DNA from: Trema orientale
Taxonomy: Eukaryota > Streptophyta > Magnoliopsida > Rosales > Cannabaceae
NCBI GenBank assembly: GCA_002914845.1
Contig: JXTC01000019.1
Coordinates: 1,062,912-1,126,911, forward strand
DNA: 64,000 nucleotides
Direction: 5' to 3'
Part shown: positions 45,197 to 58,468 of the stretch, in pieces
Layout of the letters: every line of letters starts with the position of its first letter
Numbering within the stretch: position 1 is the first letter of the stretch
The notes under the pieces: model-generated
Seen by the model: only the letters and a program-made list of their open reading frames with translations
The model's database searches: none
Told to the model about the DNA's origin: nothing
Program-made: the position numbers and the translations under genes

Positions 45197-48100
45197 ATGG
45201 TCATGCCGTGCTTTGTCAGATTATTAATTCCTCTGCTAATTAGTACTTTGTTCTGTCTCTTATTTGTTTTCCCAGCTGTCCTTTCGAGCCATAATGATGC
45301 TGGAATCATGAGAGATAGAGCTGCATTGGTGTCCTTCATGTCACAAATTGTTTCTGACCCTCAACATGCTCTTGAGGATTGGAACTCTTTGAATATTCAC
45401 GTCTGTAACTGGTCCGGCATTCGATGCAACAACGATAAAAACAGAGTTGTTGAGCTTGATCTTAGTGGAAGGTCACTAAAGGGAACCATTTCCCCTTCTC
45501 TTGCTAATCTTTCTTCCTTAAACATTCTTGATTTGTCTAGGAACTTCTTTGAAGGTCATATTCCTAGAGAGTTAGGGTCTCTTTTGGAGCTTGGCCAGCT
45601 AAGTTTATCAGCTAATCTTCTTGAAGGAAACATTCCTTTTGGGTTGGGATTTCTTCATAAGCTAGTATATCTTGATTTAGGCAGCAACCGGCTTAAAGGG
45701 CAGATTCCATTTTCACTTTTCTGTAACGGGTCCTCTGGTTCTTTGCAATATGTAGACCTTTCTAACAATTCCCTAAGCGGTGAAATTCCTCTAAAGAATG
45801 AATGCCAGCTTAAAGAATTGAGGTTTCTTCTACTTTGGTCTAACCAACTAGAGGGTCAGATTCCTCCAGCTCTTTCAAACTCCTCAAAACTCGAATGGCT
45901 GGATTTGGAGTCGAACATGCTCCACGGGGAATTGCCATCTGCGATTGTCCGAAAAATGCCTCAGTTACAGTTCCTCTACTTGTCATATAATGACTTTGTG
46001 AGCCATGATGGTAACACCAACTTAGAGACTTTCTTCGCTTCTTTAGTAAATTCTTCTCGCTTACAAGAACTCGAATTGGCGGGAAATAATCTTGGTGGGG
46101 TTATACCATCGAGTATTGGTGATCTTTCTATAACCAATCTTGTACAGATTCATTTAGATGAGAATCTCATATATGGTACTATTCCTACTCAAATTTCTAA
46201 ACTTGTCAACCTCACTCTCTTGAACTTGTCTAGTAACCTTTTGAATGGAACAATCCCACCTGAACTATGCAAAATGGGAAAGCTAGAGAGAGTTTATTTG
46301 TCAAATAACTCACTCTCAGGAGAGATTCCATCAGCTCTTGGTAACACTCCCCATTTGGGTCTTCTTGACTTGTCCCGAAACAGGCTTTCTGGTTCGATTC
46401 CAGATAGTTTTGCTAACCTTTCCCAGTTGAGAAGGCTGTTACTTTATGGCAATCAGCTCTCAGGAACCATTCCACCAAGTCTAGGAAAATGCATCAATTT
46501 AGAAATTCTAGACCTTTCTCACAATCAGATTTCAGGAATGATTCCTGGTGAAGTTGCAGGATTGAGGAGCTTGAAGTTGTACTTGAATCTTTCGAGCAAT
46601 CACTTACACGGGCCTTTACCAATGGAGCTGAGTAAAATGGATATGGTACTTGCCATTGACCTATCTTCAAACAATCTCTCCGGCACCATTCCACCACAGC
46701 TTGGGAGTTGCATTGCTCTTGAGCACCTTAACCTTTCGGGTAATGTCCTTGAAGGCCCTCTTCCGGTTTCAATTGGACAATTGCCTTATCTTCGACAACT
46801 TGATGTATCTTCGAACCACTTAACTGGTAACATACCACAGTCTCTGCAGGCATCTTCAACCCTTAAGCAACTCAACTTCTCTTTCAACAATTTCTCCGGG
46901 AATGTATCGAACAAGGGGGCCTTCTCTTCCCTAAGCATAGAATCTTTCTTGGGAAACAAAGGTCTCTGTGGCTCAGTAAAAGGCATGCCAAAGTGCCGGA
47001 GAAAACACAATCATCATCTGCTCTTTCTGCCAATTCTCCTGCCACTATTTGCTGTTCCCATTTTGTGTATGCTTTGTTACTCCCTAGTAGTCAGGTCAAG
47101 AATCCGAAGTCAAATGGCGATTTTCAACAGAGGGGACTTAGAGGAAGGTGAAGGAGACAAAAAGGAGCTTAAGTACCCAAGAATCTCATACCAACAGCTT
47201 ATTGCTGCCACCGGCGGGTTCAGTCCCTCAAGCCTAATAGGTTCAGGCCGGTTCGGGCAAGTCTACAAGGGTGTTCTTCAAGATAACACAAGAATTGCTG
47301 TGAAGGTGTTGAATCTAAAGGAAGCTGGGATCATTTCAGGAAGCTTTAAAAGAGAGTGTCAAATCCTAAGGAAGACAAGACACAGAAATCTAATAAGGAT
47401 AATCACCATTTGCAGTAGGCCAGACTTTAAGGCTCTTGTTCTTCCTTTGATGTCAAATGGGAGCCTGGAGAGGCATCTATACCCCAGCCATGGATTGACG
47501 AATGGTTTAAATTTGGTTCAGTTGGTGAACATCTGCAGTGATGTAGCGGAAGCAGTGGCCTATCTTCACCATCATTCTCCGGTTCGAGTAGTCCACTGCG
47601 ATCTCAAACCAAGCAATATTCTCCTTGATGAGGACATGACAGCTCTGGTGACTGACTTTGGAATTGCAAGGCTGTTGAAAGGCAGTGATGAGAGCAATAA
47701 TATTGCTACTAACGATTCGTTATCTTTCAGCTCAGCAGATGGCTTGTTGTGCGGGTCTGTTGGATACATAGCTCCTGGTATGTATGTCTTCTGTTTCCAT
47801 GTTACAGTGATTTTTTTCTTTCTGTTTACTAGGATCAGATTATGTTTTTCCCGTAGATTAAGATATTTTTTTGGTACTTTAAGTATAGGTTATTTCTAAA
47901 CACTCAATTATATAATGCAAAAAATGGGTTAGCAAATCATTAAACTTTCACTATGTCCTACATTTCTTGGTGGACTATGCAAATTATTAGTTTGTGATCA
48001 AGATTACACACACAATTGATTCTCCTCATTTAAACTTCTAAATTTAGTGCTAATTTTATGCAAAGTAATAGGTATCAGACCACTCTGAAAGTTAAGGTAG

Positions 48101-48693
48101 GAGGCTACTAATTTTTCCGCAATATTTTATCTCTCTAAGAGTCCTACTAGTAATCACATTGTCCCATGCTACTTTCAACTGATTTGTCATCTGAAGTTTA
48201 TAAAAAGTTCAGATATAATCTGGTCAATATAAGAACTCTCCTTAATCATGCTGTCATACTTATGGCTTTAGTGCATTGACTTTGATCAACTGCAGAGTAT
48301 GGAATGGGAAAACGTGCTTCGACACAAGGGGATGTCTACAGTTTTGGGGTCCTCCTGCTAGAAATTGTCACAGGAAGGCGCCCCACGGATGGTTTTTCAG
48401 TGGAAGCTTCAAGCTTACATGATTGGGTGAAAACTCATTACCCAAGTAGGCTTCAGCCAATAATTCAACAAGCACTGGAGAAGTACTCTCCAGCAGCATT
48501 AATGCCAAAGCATTACACCAAGATTTGGGCCAATGCAGTCTTGGAGTTGATTGAGCTAGGACTCTTGTGCACACAGTACAATCCCTCAACAAGACCAAGC
48601 ATGCAGGATGTGGCTCATGAGATGAATCGGTTGAAGGAATATCTCTCCAACCCTTCTGCAGTATTGATTGAAGAAGTTGACCCAAAAATCTAA
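45197..48693 (+). CDS. LRR receptor-like Ser/Thr kinase (At2g24130-like), non-RD
   Basis: A plasma-membrane receptor kinase of 992 residues encoded by exons 45197-47777 and 48296-48693. The 518-bp GT/AG intron splits the codon of the Glu in APE. The ATG at 45197 is chosen because it begins a hydrophobic signal peptide of about 34 residues; in-frame sequence further upstream has no ATG. Then come an N-terminal LRR cap with the paired-cysteine motif (CNWSGIRC), about 20 extracellular LRRs with many N-glycosylation sequons, and a transmembrane helix at about 606-627. The kinase domain has a glycine loop (GSGRFGQVYKG), catalytic Lys703, HCDLKPSN with Asp802, DFG Asp820, APEYG and VYSFGVLLLEI. The Arg before the catalytic Asp is Cys, so it is a non-RD kinase like EFR and XA21. 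Length and layout match At2g24130 (about 980 residues). The ligand is unknown. Confidence 0.93.
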
Positions 48694-51600
48694 TGCATTC
48701 TGATTCTGAAATGGTGGTGGAAATAGTTTTGCTGAGTCTGAAATTCAATAACCATTCACTAAATTCAATTCTTTTTACAGTTTGTTAGAGAGAAACAAAT
48801 TTTGATGAGCCTAATAACTTGGGATTTTTTCCTTCTAACTATTGTTTTTTGTACTTGTATTTTGGTTTATTATAGCACATAGTCATGACACCCTTTCTCT
48901 CGGTGTAAAATGTGTAGGTCTAAAAAGGCTTTGTTTTTATTGCCTTTTGCATAACATGTTGTAAAAAGGGTACTGAGAATATTTTGTGTGGAGAATACAT
49001 CGACCATAAAGAAGACTTTCTTTTCATTTAGACAATAATATCTATCTCCTTTATCGTGATTAACATGTTAATTCATGTCATATATTGCTTACTTTATGTG
49101 GGAACCAATTAGAACAGGTTTTGGTTGTTATAATATTAAGATCTCATATAGTCATCTAACTAGTGATGAAGATCAATGTTGATGAAATACTATGAACAAA
49201 TTCCAACCAATCTTTTCATATCTTGGCAGCCTCATTCTGCATTTAATATTTAGTAATGTGTTTGTGGAATTGATTTCCATAATCCAAATGGGCACTGAAA
49301 ATCTCTTTTGGCCTACCTTGCAATATAAGAATACCTAAACAAGCAGATAGTGGAAGGTTTTCGTAATCCTACTCTCATTGGAATGAATACAATGATAGCC
49401 ATCCACTTGAATTCTTTAACACTCACACTAGGCATCAGAAAGTTTTGCTGCACCATTATCTTTTCCATTAGGTCAAATTGTCCCTGGCAAAGGATAAAAA
49501 GGAAATATTTGTTTAAAAATAGCAAATGACAATAAGAAGTTTGCAGACAACACCCCCCCAATCCCCCTGAGCACCAATATTGCAAAATATTTTAAACCAA
49601 GTGATTGACTTAACCAGGGACAAAGTCTTCCATAAATAGGTAAAAGGTTTTTGTCTCTTTTATAGAGTAGGCTAGGCTAGGCTTTACACTCCGAAATTAT
49701 ATCCACCAACCTGTTAAACTTGACAATGCCCTTTTTGTGGTCCTAAATGCATGTCCAAGTTGAGAATGTAATATGTAGCAACCCTATAATGACTACCAAA
49801 AAATAAAATAAAAAAGATACAAGAATTTTCTGATGTCAATGGTTTCTTTTTCGCAGCTAGTTCTTTCAAACTCAACATGTCCCACCACCTAAACCTACCA
49901 TAAACATTCCTACATAACACTTACTCATAGATATCTATGAACTATTTTAACTTGAGAGTTGAGAGCATCAAATTTTAGTTTTAACCTTATTCTTTGTTTA
50001 AAATACTACTTGTTGGAATTATGTGTCCTCAGAACCGAGTTCTAATAATTCTGTTAAACTCACATTTTGAACTCTATTTAGATAAATAAATAAATAAAAT
50101 AAAAAATAAAATAAAATAAGTTGAACAAATTATTATAGGATAATGATTAATTGAATCGGTATATTTAGTTATTATTGAAAATATAGCCAAGCAAAAGATG
50201 AGAAAGTAGTTCTTGATCCTTTAAACAATATATATATATATAGAAGATTTTTATCTTTATCCCAGATTAGTGGATATGCAACCACATTGATTTTACCTTG
50301 AAAGGACAGGAGGAGAATTAACAGCGGGGAGGTTGACATAGCTGATCATATTGTCTATAAAATTCAAGACCTGTCATAATAATTCTAGGACATTTCTGTA
50401 TGGAATCTGCTATATAGATTGAAGAACGAAAAACTACCTGGTGGCTGTATTAGTAGAAAATAGTTTTAGGCTATATGATACAAGAACTATAGAGTCACCC
50501 ATTGAAAACCATAGCCTTTAACAAATATTAAGTCCCAATATACATGCATCTAGCTAGGATCTTAACGGTGTTTCTTATACTTAAACCTATGTATCACATA
50601 GAAAAAATAAAAATAAAAAATGAACCGTATCTAGACATCAAGTCAGGAAAAGGTATTAATTTTTTTACATAATTTACTAAAGGACCCCCCTTACTAAAAT
50701 CCTCATGTTACCTTCCTAATCAAAGATTTTTTTTTGGCTAAATTCCTAATCAAAGAACTTAGATGGTTTTGTAAGCATTTCAATCCGTTAACTTTCCACT
50801 AAATAAACAATCAGAGTCGTACACTTCCTTTTCATATATTTTATGGTATTAATTTTGATGAATCGATTTCCACTGCTGGTCTCTTCAAATTCATTACCAA
50901 TATCTTTTCTGGGCAATCTACATCACGTGTCAAATCTAGCATTCTGGCATTTTCCAGAGAAGCTTAATGTATCTTTACAATTTCAATATATCTCCACCAC
51001 CCTTATATTAAACAATGTCGCTGATCACTATATCATATATGGTTTGAGTAAACTATTAGTATTAGTACTAATCCAAGACCAATAGTGATGAATATGGCAT
51101 TATTTAAAACTGGGGTGATGAATAATGTGTATTAGCAGCCACAAATAAATGTATAAGCACACAATATGTTAACATCAACCTACATAGAGCTAGACCCTTG
51201 TGGAATAGTGATGTAGGCACGAAATCTTAGGGGGATGGGGTCCACTTGACATGGCTAAGAATTCACTTTTCAATTCTCTAACATGGAATGAGAACAACCC
51301 ACCAAAAAAAGAAAAAAAAAAAAGGAAGAATTATGCATTTAAATGCTGCTAGAAACTCATTAAAATATTAAGATTAAACAGTATAATGTAAGTTGTAAGT
51401 TGTAACCATGGACTCTACATAAAGAAGTCTCTAAGGCAACGCATTATGCAGTTTCTAGCTCTTCAATTCAGATAGAATATATTAGATGACAAACTAAAGA
51501 GTTATGATGATCTCAAAGTAATTGAACATCGATTGGTTTACTGTTCAGTGTTGGTTCAGAATACCAAGACCATAATCAACGGTGTCGAATGGACTTGGAT

Positions 51601-52080
51601 TTTACTGGCCAGATATTATCAGGAGCTTTATGGTAGGTACAAACGGTAGCAGAAGACAGTGTTATCCCACTTGAAGTAAAAAAGGATTATGTGATGATCT
51701 TTAGTTTATTCATGAAAAGGTAACTTGAATGTGACAGGGTTTTCCAAGATAGCGACTTCCATTAATAATAGAACGAAAGTACAATATACTTGAGCTGATA
51801 ACAGAAACATGTAAAATGGAAGGCAAACATTACGTCTGAGTCAGACATATGGATGAAACTGTACTTTGTTTCTGTAAATTATCTTAATAATTAATGAAAA
51901 TACAAAAACAGTAAAACGTACCTAAAAGTTTCTGGTAGCCAAGTATGCCTGAGACAGATTATTTAATCCTCTAGAGAATAGACAGATGATTGGTGGTGTG
52001 TGTTATGGCTGGTGCTCACCTCAATTTTCACTTGCATGGTAAAAGTAGTTGTACAATAATACATATATATATATATTTAT

Positions 52081-52105
52081 GTGTGTGTGTGTGTGTGTGT
52101 GTGTG
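52081..52105. repeat. (GT)n microsatellite
   Basis: About twelve GT units directly following a short (AT)n run. Confidence 0.95.
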
Positions 52106-52193
52106 ATGCAGATATCTATCCAGAGTAATTATCCATCTTAATAAATTTCCTCATTAAAATTATATTGTAAGGAATTTATTTCTTGGATTAGTA

Positions 52194-52251
52194 TGAAACT
52201 TTTGTTGACTAACGGAGACAAATGAAAATTTTGTTGACTAACGGAGACAAC
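52194..52251. repeat. 29-bp tandem duplication
   Basis: Two adjacent units share TTTTGTTGACTAACGGAGAC. Non-coding. Confidence 0.85.
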
Positions 52252-53362
52252 ATTGCTTCAATTTTATTTTTGCATCAAGATAACTAGCTTTTTCTTCATC
52301 AGTCCAGCTTTATCATCCTTCTTAATGTTCAGTCATCAACTTGCTGTCACACTATAAATAAACTGGCTATAAATTTTACTCCTGAAATTGAATTACTTTC
52401 AAGTCTTTCTAATCACTTGATAAAGTTGACGCAGATTATATGTTCCGATTCAGCTACTAACTTTCCAAGACAAACTGAGATTTTCATCCCTATTCTTTCA
52501 AAGTATGCTGGACTAAACATTTGAATGGCATATCTTTGCTGCCATGTTTGTGTTTTTTCTGCGTGTATTTAGACTAAATCGACAATCTTGGAGTTTGTGT
52601 GACCAGACACATAATTCTTGTGTAAGTTAGAATGTCCGAAATCGAAACATAGTTCGTGTAGTTTTAATGCTGCTCCCAAAATCATGGTAGTGATCAGAGT
52701 TTTAACTTTCAGTTGATGAAGTTTACTGCAGTTTGCCAACTTGCAATAAAAGAACAGCATATATTGGTACAAGTAGCTGATTTACATACATGGGATGTTC
52801 AAGACTTTGTTAATGCTAATAACATATTACATCACGTGGAGTAAAAATTGGAGAAAAGAGAAAGAAGCAATAAGATTTCAACTGGGAATGAGAGAACACC
52901 AAAAGACATCAAACAAACTGATCAATTTACTTCTTACAGGTAATGTGAAAAGCAAGTACTTACAGAAACAGGTCTGGAAACCTTGGAGCACAGTATGAAA
53001 AGGGGGGAAAAAAATAATAATAAAGCTCTCAAACGGCAAGATGTGCATATCACTTGCAATTTATTACAACCATTATATACGTCAAAATTTCGAATGAAAG
53101 AATGGACATGAAAGCAATCCTAATACAATCTGGTAAAAATTCACTCTCCTATGATGTGCTGCTTAAAAGAACAAGTATGAAAGTTTTATATTGTACACTG
53201 TGTATAATCCTTTTTTTTTTTTCACAAAATAAAGAACAACTTTTTCGAACCATATACCAGGGAGAACAATCAAGGAGTCTGTTTATGCATAGCCTGTCTA
53301 AAACTGGTGCAGCCTAAATGTTTTCAATATCACCCAAACATGGAACCAATTATATTGCTTGA

Positions 53363-55018
53363 TCAAAGCCAAAAGTGTAGCAGTGCCTGCCAAGGAAAAT
53401 TGCTAGTATCATTGAACTTCACTAGGTGAACATAAAAAAGACAAGGGCAAATTCAGCAAAGATAGCAGGGTATGCTAACCCATGCCCGGTTTTCCTTGCA
53501 TATCAAAGTTCAAAGCAATAAATTATGTGCTGAAACAAAGCGATGACAGAGAGATTGAAAGGAGAAAAGGCAAGAAAGGCATACCTCCTTTAGACAATGT
53601 ACTGACTGATCATCCTGCACTGGAGTTTTCTTTTTCGAGGGCTCTTCATCCTGCACTGGAGTTTTATTTTTGGTCCAACTACTAATTTCAGCTTGTATGG
53701 TGTTAAGTTGTTCTTGTATGTCTCTCAACAACTTCCTCTCTTCTTCACCTGCGTAAGTAATTTCTTGACTTACACCATTTCTCTCTCCCTCAAGCCGCTC
53801 AACCCTTCTAAACAACTGTTGAAACTTGGCCTGAGATTCAGCAACACCAATTGTTGGATGAACTAAAGCCACATCACAATCAAAACTCATTTCAACTCTT
53901 GGTTTAGACAAGTTGCTCTCATTGCTTGTGCAGTTCAGCATCGTCTTTACACTGTCTACTTCATCTGTAAGACAAAACCTTCCAGTTTCCTGTGACGTCA
54001 AATCTAACTTCCCGAGCTTATTTTCAACTCCTTCTGTCATCTTACTCTGCCCTTTGTTCTGTTGCTCACAGGTATTATGATTCTCTTTAAGTTTTGGAAC
54101 TTCAAATATATCTTGAACACTTGACGAACAAGAAGGGTTAACAATTGTTTCGCTCTCCCTTAGATCATCGCTATGTTTTACTTGGTCCAAACTTTTAACA
54201 GTTTCTAATCTTGAAATGTCACAAGATGTGCCAATAGATACTTGTGGGGGCAATGAACAAGACCTGGATCTACTCTTTAAGTTTTTAACTTTCTCTCTAC
54301 CGGAATCTTTACAGTGCGAAATCTCCTTTACTTGTTCGTCTAACATCTTAATCTGCTGCCAGTAAGAGTTAAAGGTGCCACCTGACGAATATCCTGATTT
54401 CTTCTCCGAATCCAAGCCATGGACACTAATTTCTTGGTCCCCGTTGTGATCCACTTTCTTCTGAACTAAATCTGACAAGGCATTCGCTGACTTTTCGCGT
54501 TCTATAGTGCCTTTCTTGTAGTGGGAATCCTTGATAGGTATTGGAGGCAAAGAACTAAACCTTCTAACATTACCACTAACATAAGAATCTCCTTTCCACA
54601 GATCACCCCCTTGTAACAACAGATTCTCTGGAAACTTACTTTCTCCGCCAACCAAATCATTGCATCCCAAGCTTAAAAGTTTGCACTTATAAGCCTGAAC
54701 TTGGAACTCAAGCGAGGCGATTTCCATTTCTTTCTGATAAATGAGATCTTCGAACATCGCAAGAGACTCCTCAGCATGACAAATCTTTTCCTCTGCCAAT
54801 CTCTTGTACTGACTTGCTTCCATCTTCACAGCAGCTTTCTCTCCTTGCAAACGTAGTATCATCGATAGAGCTTCACTGGCTGCAGAAGCAGAAGCCTCTC
54901 TTTCCTGGTCCAACTCGGCATAAAGCTTTTGCAGAAGCTGTTGCTGAGCTTGAAGCGTTTCCTTCAAAGCTATTATATCAGCTTCAGACATCCCAGAAAA
55001 TGTACTCCCTTCAGCCAT
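53363..55018 (-). CDS. GTD-binding (DUF593) coiled-coil protein, myosin-binding type
   Basis: Two coding exons, 53585-55018 and a 24-nt final exon 53363-53386, give 485 residues. The ATG at 55018 is the first in frame (MAEGSTFSG). Residues ~8-110 form the GTD-binding domain: a long Glu/Gln-rich coiled coil with LYAELDQEREASASAASEAL and QKEMEIASLEFQVQAYK, the family signature. The middle is Ser-rich and probably disordered; a second coiled coil covers about 393-452. Members of this family bind the globular tails of class XI myosins and act in actin-dependent vesicle traffic. This is a short member without the N-terminal transmembrane anchor of larger relatives, resembling At2g24140/At4g30830. 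A short internal duplication (TPVQDEEPSK / TPVQDDQ) lies near the end. The final exon rests on a GTATGC donor, a GGCAG acceptor and the resulting tail ALLHFWL; it is less certain than the rest. Confidence 0.87.
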
Positions 55019-58000
55019 ACAAATATATGTACTTGGTAGTAGAAACAATTAGCTTTTGATTCTGGGTACCAAAGAATAGTAATTTATATCAGCAAAGCAT
55101 CAACAAATATTCAAAATCATCATGACCCACTTCAAGATTCAAGTCTTAGATCTCAAAAGAGAAATCTAAAATCGATTTGGACTATGATCACAACAAAATA
55201 TATATACACAAATATACACACATACGCAAACATTCTAGGAGACTTGGACTCAATGCTCATGAAAGCAAATCCTCTCAAAGATCATAGATTCTCACAAAGT
55301 TGATTCTGAACAGTGATTCAAGTATAAAGGCAAGTTTTTTTACAGATTTTTATCATAAAAGTATGAATTTTCGAGTAAAATGGGACAAGGGAAACCAGAA
55401 GAGAAAGATCATTTACCTGAAAACCTTGAGCAACCCACTTGAGATAAATCCACTGTGAAAACAATATAAGTACCTTTATCAGAAGAAAACTCCAAAACTT
55501 GTCCAGAACAACAACGACAAACTTTGATACTAAGAAAACTAAAACCAAAACTTGTTTTTTGTCTCTTGAATGAACCAAGAACCCAGAAACGTACAATACT
55601 GTGGTCTTAAGTAATCATTAAAGCTTAACCGAATTTTTCTAATAAGGAAATTAAATGAAAATAAATCCATTCTTATATCATACTATTAATAAAAATAAAG
55701 AAAGCCCATAATCACAAATCGCTGTACCTTCCAAGATTTCAGATTTCTTACCATGAAGAGCAACTATTTAGACAAGAAAAGCCACAGTGTACCCACAAAC
55801 AAACAAGGCCTTCTTCTCTGTAATAACGTTTTCTCTGCTTAGCTTTCCTTACAAAGCAAAGTTGGTACCCCAAACATTTTCAAAAAGGATTAAAAGAAAT
55901 GAAAAAAAAAAATTGAAAAGTGAAAAATGAAAAAAAAGTTGGCGTGGGAATTAAATTACTGTGAGAAAATGATATTGCCGAGGGACAGATACTACAGATT
56001 GACCAAAACGTGGTCGTTTTGCCTTGTAATTATAAAAGGATTTTACCCCTTTAATTCTGGAGTAATTAATACTAGGTAACAGTAAGTGACAGTACTCATG
56101 AATATCAAAACACTGTCGTTTTGTGTAGTTATAAAAATATTAAGATAATCTGAAAAAATAAAAGAGTATCCAAATAAGTTCTAAATAGTTAAGCAACAAA
56201 TGTCACATGATTTATAATCACACGACTAAAAATAATATGGTCTTATTTTCCAAAAAGAAAATAGTTAAAATTACGTCAAATCAGCTAATGTAAATTTTAT
56301 CTTGAAGAAATGAGAGTTTAATACTTTATACAGTACCCTTTGTTTTACTTATGTGATATTTTTTGTCCAAATGTCCATTAATTGTTTTTATGGGAAAGTA
56401 TCTAGATGATAATTTAGTCTTAGTTATCATTAAAATTCTGATATTTATTGTTTTTTCAAACGTTTAGTGATTGCAATGTGGGACCACCTCATCTCTTTTC
56501 CCCCAATCGGTATCTAAGGGGGTCCTCATAATTTTTAAAAGGTCGTTAATGGCGATTCTAACGGCTAGAATACTGGCCTACTAGTGTGGTATGGTGGGTC
56601 CCACTTTGCCGACCATAGGGTACATGAATATACGAATAAGCTTTTTCTATAAGTTTTTTCATAAGATAAGCTTTTTCTTTATTATCAACTATAGATAGGG
56701 TCAACCGTACCTTGATTTATTTTCATTTTTTGGGTAGTTTTCTTGCGATGGATCAATCATACCTCTTAAAAAAAAAAAAAAAAGAGTGGGAAAGAAATGG
56801 GTCAATCATACAGTATTAAGTATCATAATTTGCGAGAAAGAATCCTTTGTCAAATTTTATTATGAGTGAGATATAGTTAAGAAGACGAATGAAAAATATT
56901 ACAATTTGAGTACTTCACAAACATTTTTGTTTATTTTTTTGCTTTTTAATTTTTTGTGGGATATATGCAATTCTTTTCTTTAGGATGAGGGATATAATAA
57001 TATGTGCTACGCTTTTCTTTAGGACGAGAAAATTTTAGAGCTTTGAATTTATTTGTAATCCTTCAATTTCCTCTTCCATGGGATTCTCCCCTGATTTTCC
57101 AGGGGCCCGGGGAGTCATTTACTTAATTCTCTAGCTCATTTACAGGGCAAAAGACCATAAATGTATTGATAATATTAGTATGTACGTTTATCATTTTATT
57201 TTTACCGGAAATATATTTATAATCTTTTTGGGAGGAAGGGGAGGAAAATATATGTATAATTATTGTATTGACTGACATAAAACAATAAATATGAAGCATT
57301 AATTAAGCATGCACTACATCTCATTTTTTTAGGGGACCAGCAAGCAAAACAGAAAGATGAGCATCATGGAAAGGGGATGGTCCGGAATGAGTGAGTATTT
57401 TAGAGGACTTGAATGAGTGAGGTCTTATTTTATTTTTTTATTTTTATTTTATTTTTTTTAAAGTCACCAGAAGTGTGATTATGAAAAAATAAATCAATTG
57501 CTCTTAAAAATAAATAAATAAGTAATAAAAATAATAAATGAATCAAACTGACTTCCAAGGAAGCCCATGATTTGGAGTCAATGATTCCGAGTCCAACAGA
57601 TGTGGCCCAGATTAAGACCTTTATGTCCCTTTGGGTTGGTGTGCGTGTGGGTGAAATCCTAATTTCAAAGAGGATGGGGGCAAAAAGAAAGACAGAGAAA
57701 GAAAATGACAGTTAAACAGTCAAAGGGAACAGTGGCCGAACAGCGGTTAGAGAAGTAATTGAGATAATGTGACTGGTCAACAGTTTCTGAGATAACTAGC
57801 AAGGAGATGTAACTCCCAAGTATAAGAAAAAATTAAACTAAAAAATTAGGTGCATAACTAATTTTTTTAAATTAATTTAAGTAGGTATCCATGGTTTAAA
57901 AGTTACAGCAAAATGTCCATTATTTTTAAAATTTTAGTTTTGGAATATATTGTATTTCTATTTTTTTCATTAAATGAATTAGACATTTAGCTATAAACTT

Positions 58001-58092
58001 TGAGCTTGATCATATAAAAAGTTTTGGACCAAAAAATACTCAAATAGCAACATTTTCTACCTAACATCAAAATTATATCGGCACTCTTTGGA
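55019..58092. other. DUF593 gene 5' region, then intergenic
   Basis: A probable 5'-UTR intron lies upstream of the ATG (minus-strand donor CAG|GTAAATG at about 55416), and transcription probably starts near 55850. Two near-palindromes with GTCGTTTT lie at 56005-56020 and 56106-56122. Beyond this the sequence is AT-rich with no gene seen. Confidence 0.45.
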
Positions 58093-58101
58093 TTAAAAAT
58101 A

Positions 58102-58468
58102 GGGATAACTATAAAAAAAAATCCTGAAGTTTTAGTGTTCTGCAATTTAAACCCCGAAGTTTAGACTCATCAAAAATAATACCCTGAGATTATGAATTTC
58201 TGAAAATTAATACCTTGAATTGACTTTTTGAATAATTTTAACTAATAAAATACAATAGTATTCTCAAAATTAAGATGAATAATATGAATTAATCTAGTTT
58301 TAATAGATGATATTATTATTTTTTTGTTCCTAAAATTGGTCAAAAAATTTGTCCAAGGTATTAATTTTCAAAAATTCTTAATCTCAAGATATTATTTTGC
58401 AGAGTCTAAATTTCAGAATTTAAATTACAGAACACTCGAATTTCAATGTATTTTTTTGCAAATATCCC
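58102..58468. mobile_element. Mutator-type MITE with 9-bp target duplication
   Basis: A 367-bp element flanked by perfect 9-bp direct repeats TTAAAAATA (58093-58101 and 58469-58477). It has long inverted repeats of about 130 bp starting GGGATAACTA / GGGATATTTG. It contains TTCTGCAATTTAAA on the left and TTCTGTAATTTAAA on the right in reverse. A 9-bp duplication with long TIRs is typical of MULE-derived MITEs. No transposase. Confidence 0.85.

Larger units (their letters stand above)
48694..53362. other. intergenic, no gene seen
   Basis: AT-rich sequence. Minus-strand frames at 49313-49585 and 49714-49920 match nothing I know. Small repeats occur at 52081-52105 and 52194-52251. The last part should include the 3' UTR of the DUF593 gene. 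Confidence 0.5.

Noticed and set aside
49313..49585. Minus-strand 90-codon frame with a GQFDLMEKIMVQQ segment and an acceptor-like site upstream
   Set aside because: It looks a little exon-like, but no family was recognised and there are no neighbouring exons. Could be a decayed gene fragment.
55019..55048. Ten extra in-frame codons before the DUF593 ATG
   Set aside because: They start at TTG; the ATG at 55018 is the first true start and gives the family-like MAEGS N-terminus.
57090..57120. GGGGCCCGGGG-type GC-rich palindrome
   Set aside because: A single short symmetrical site with no paired structure or repeat partner found.
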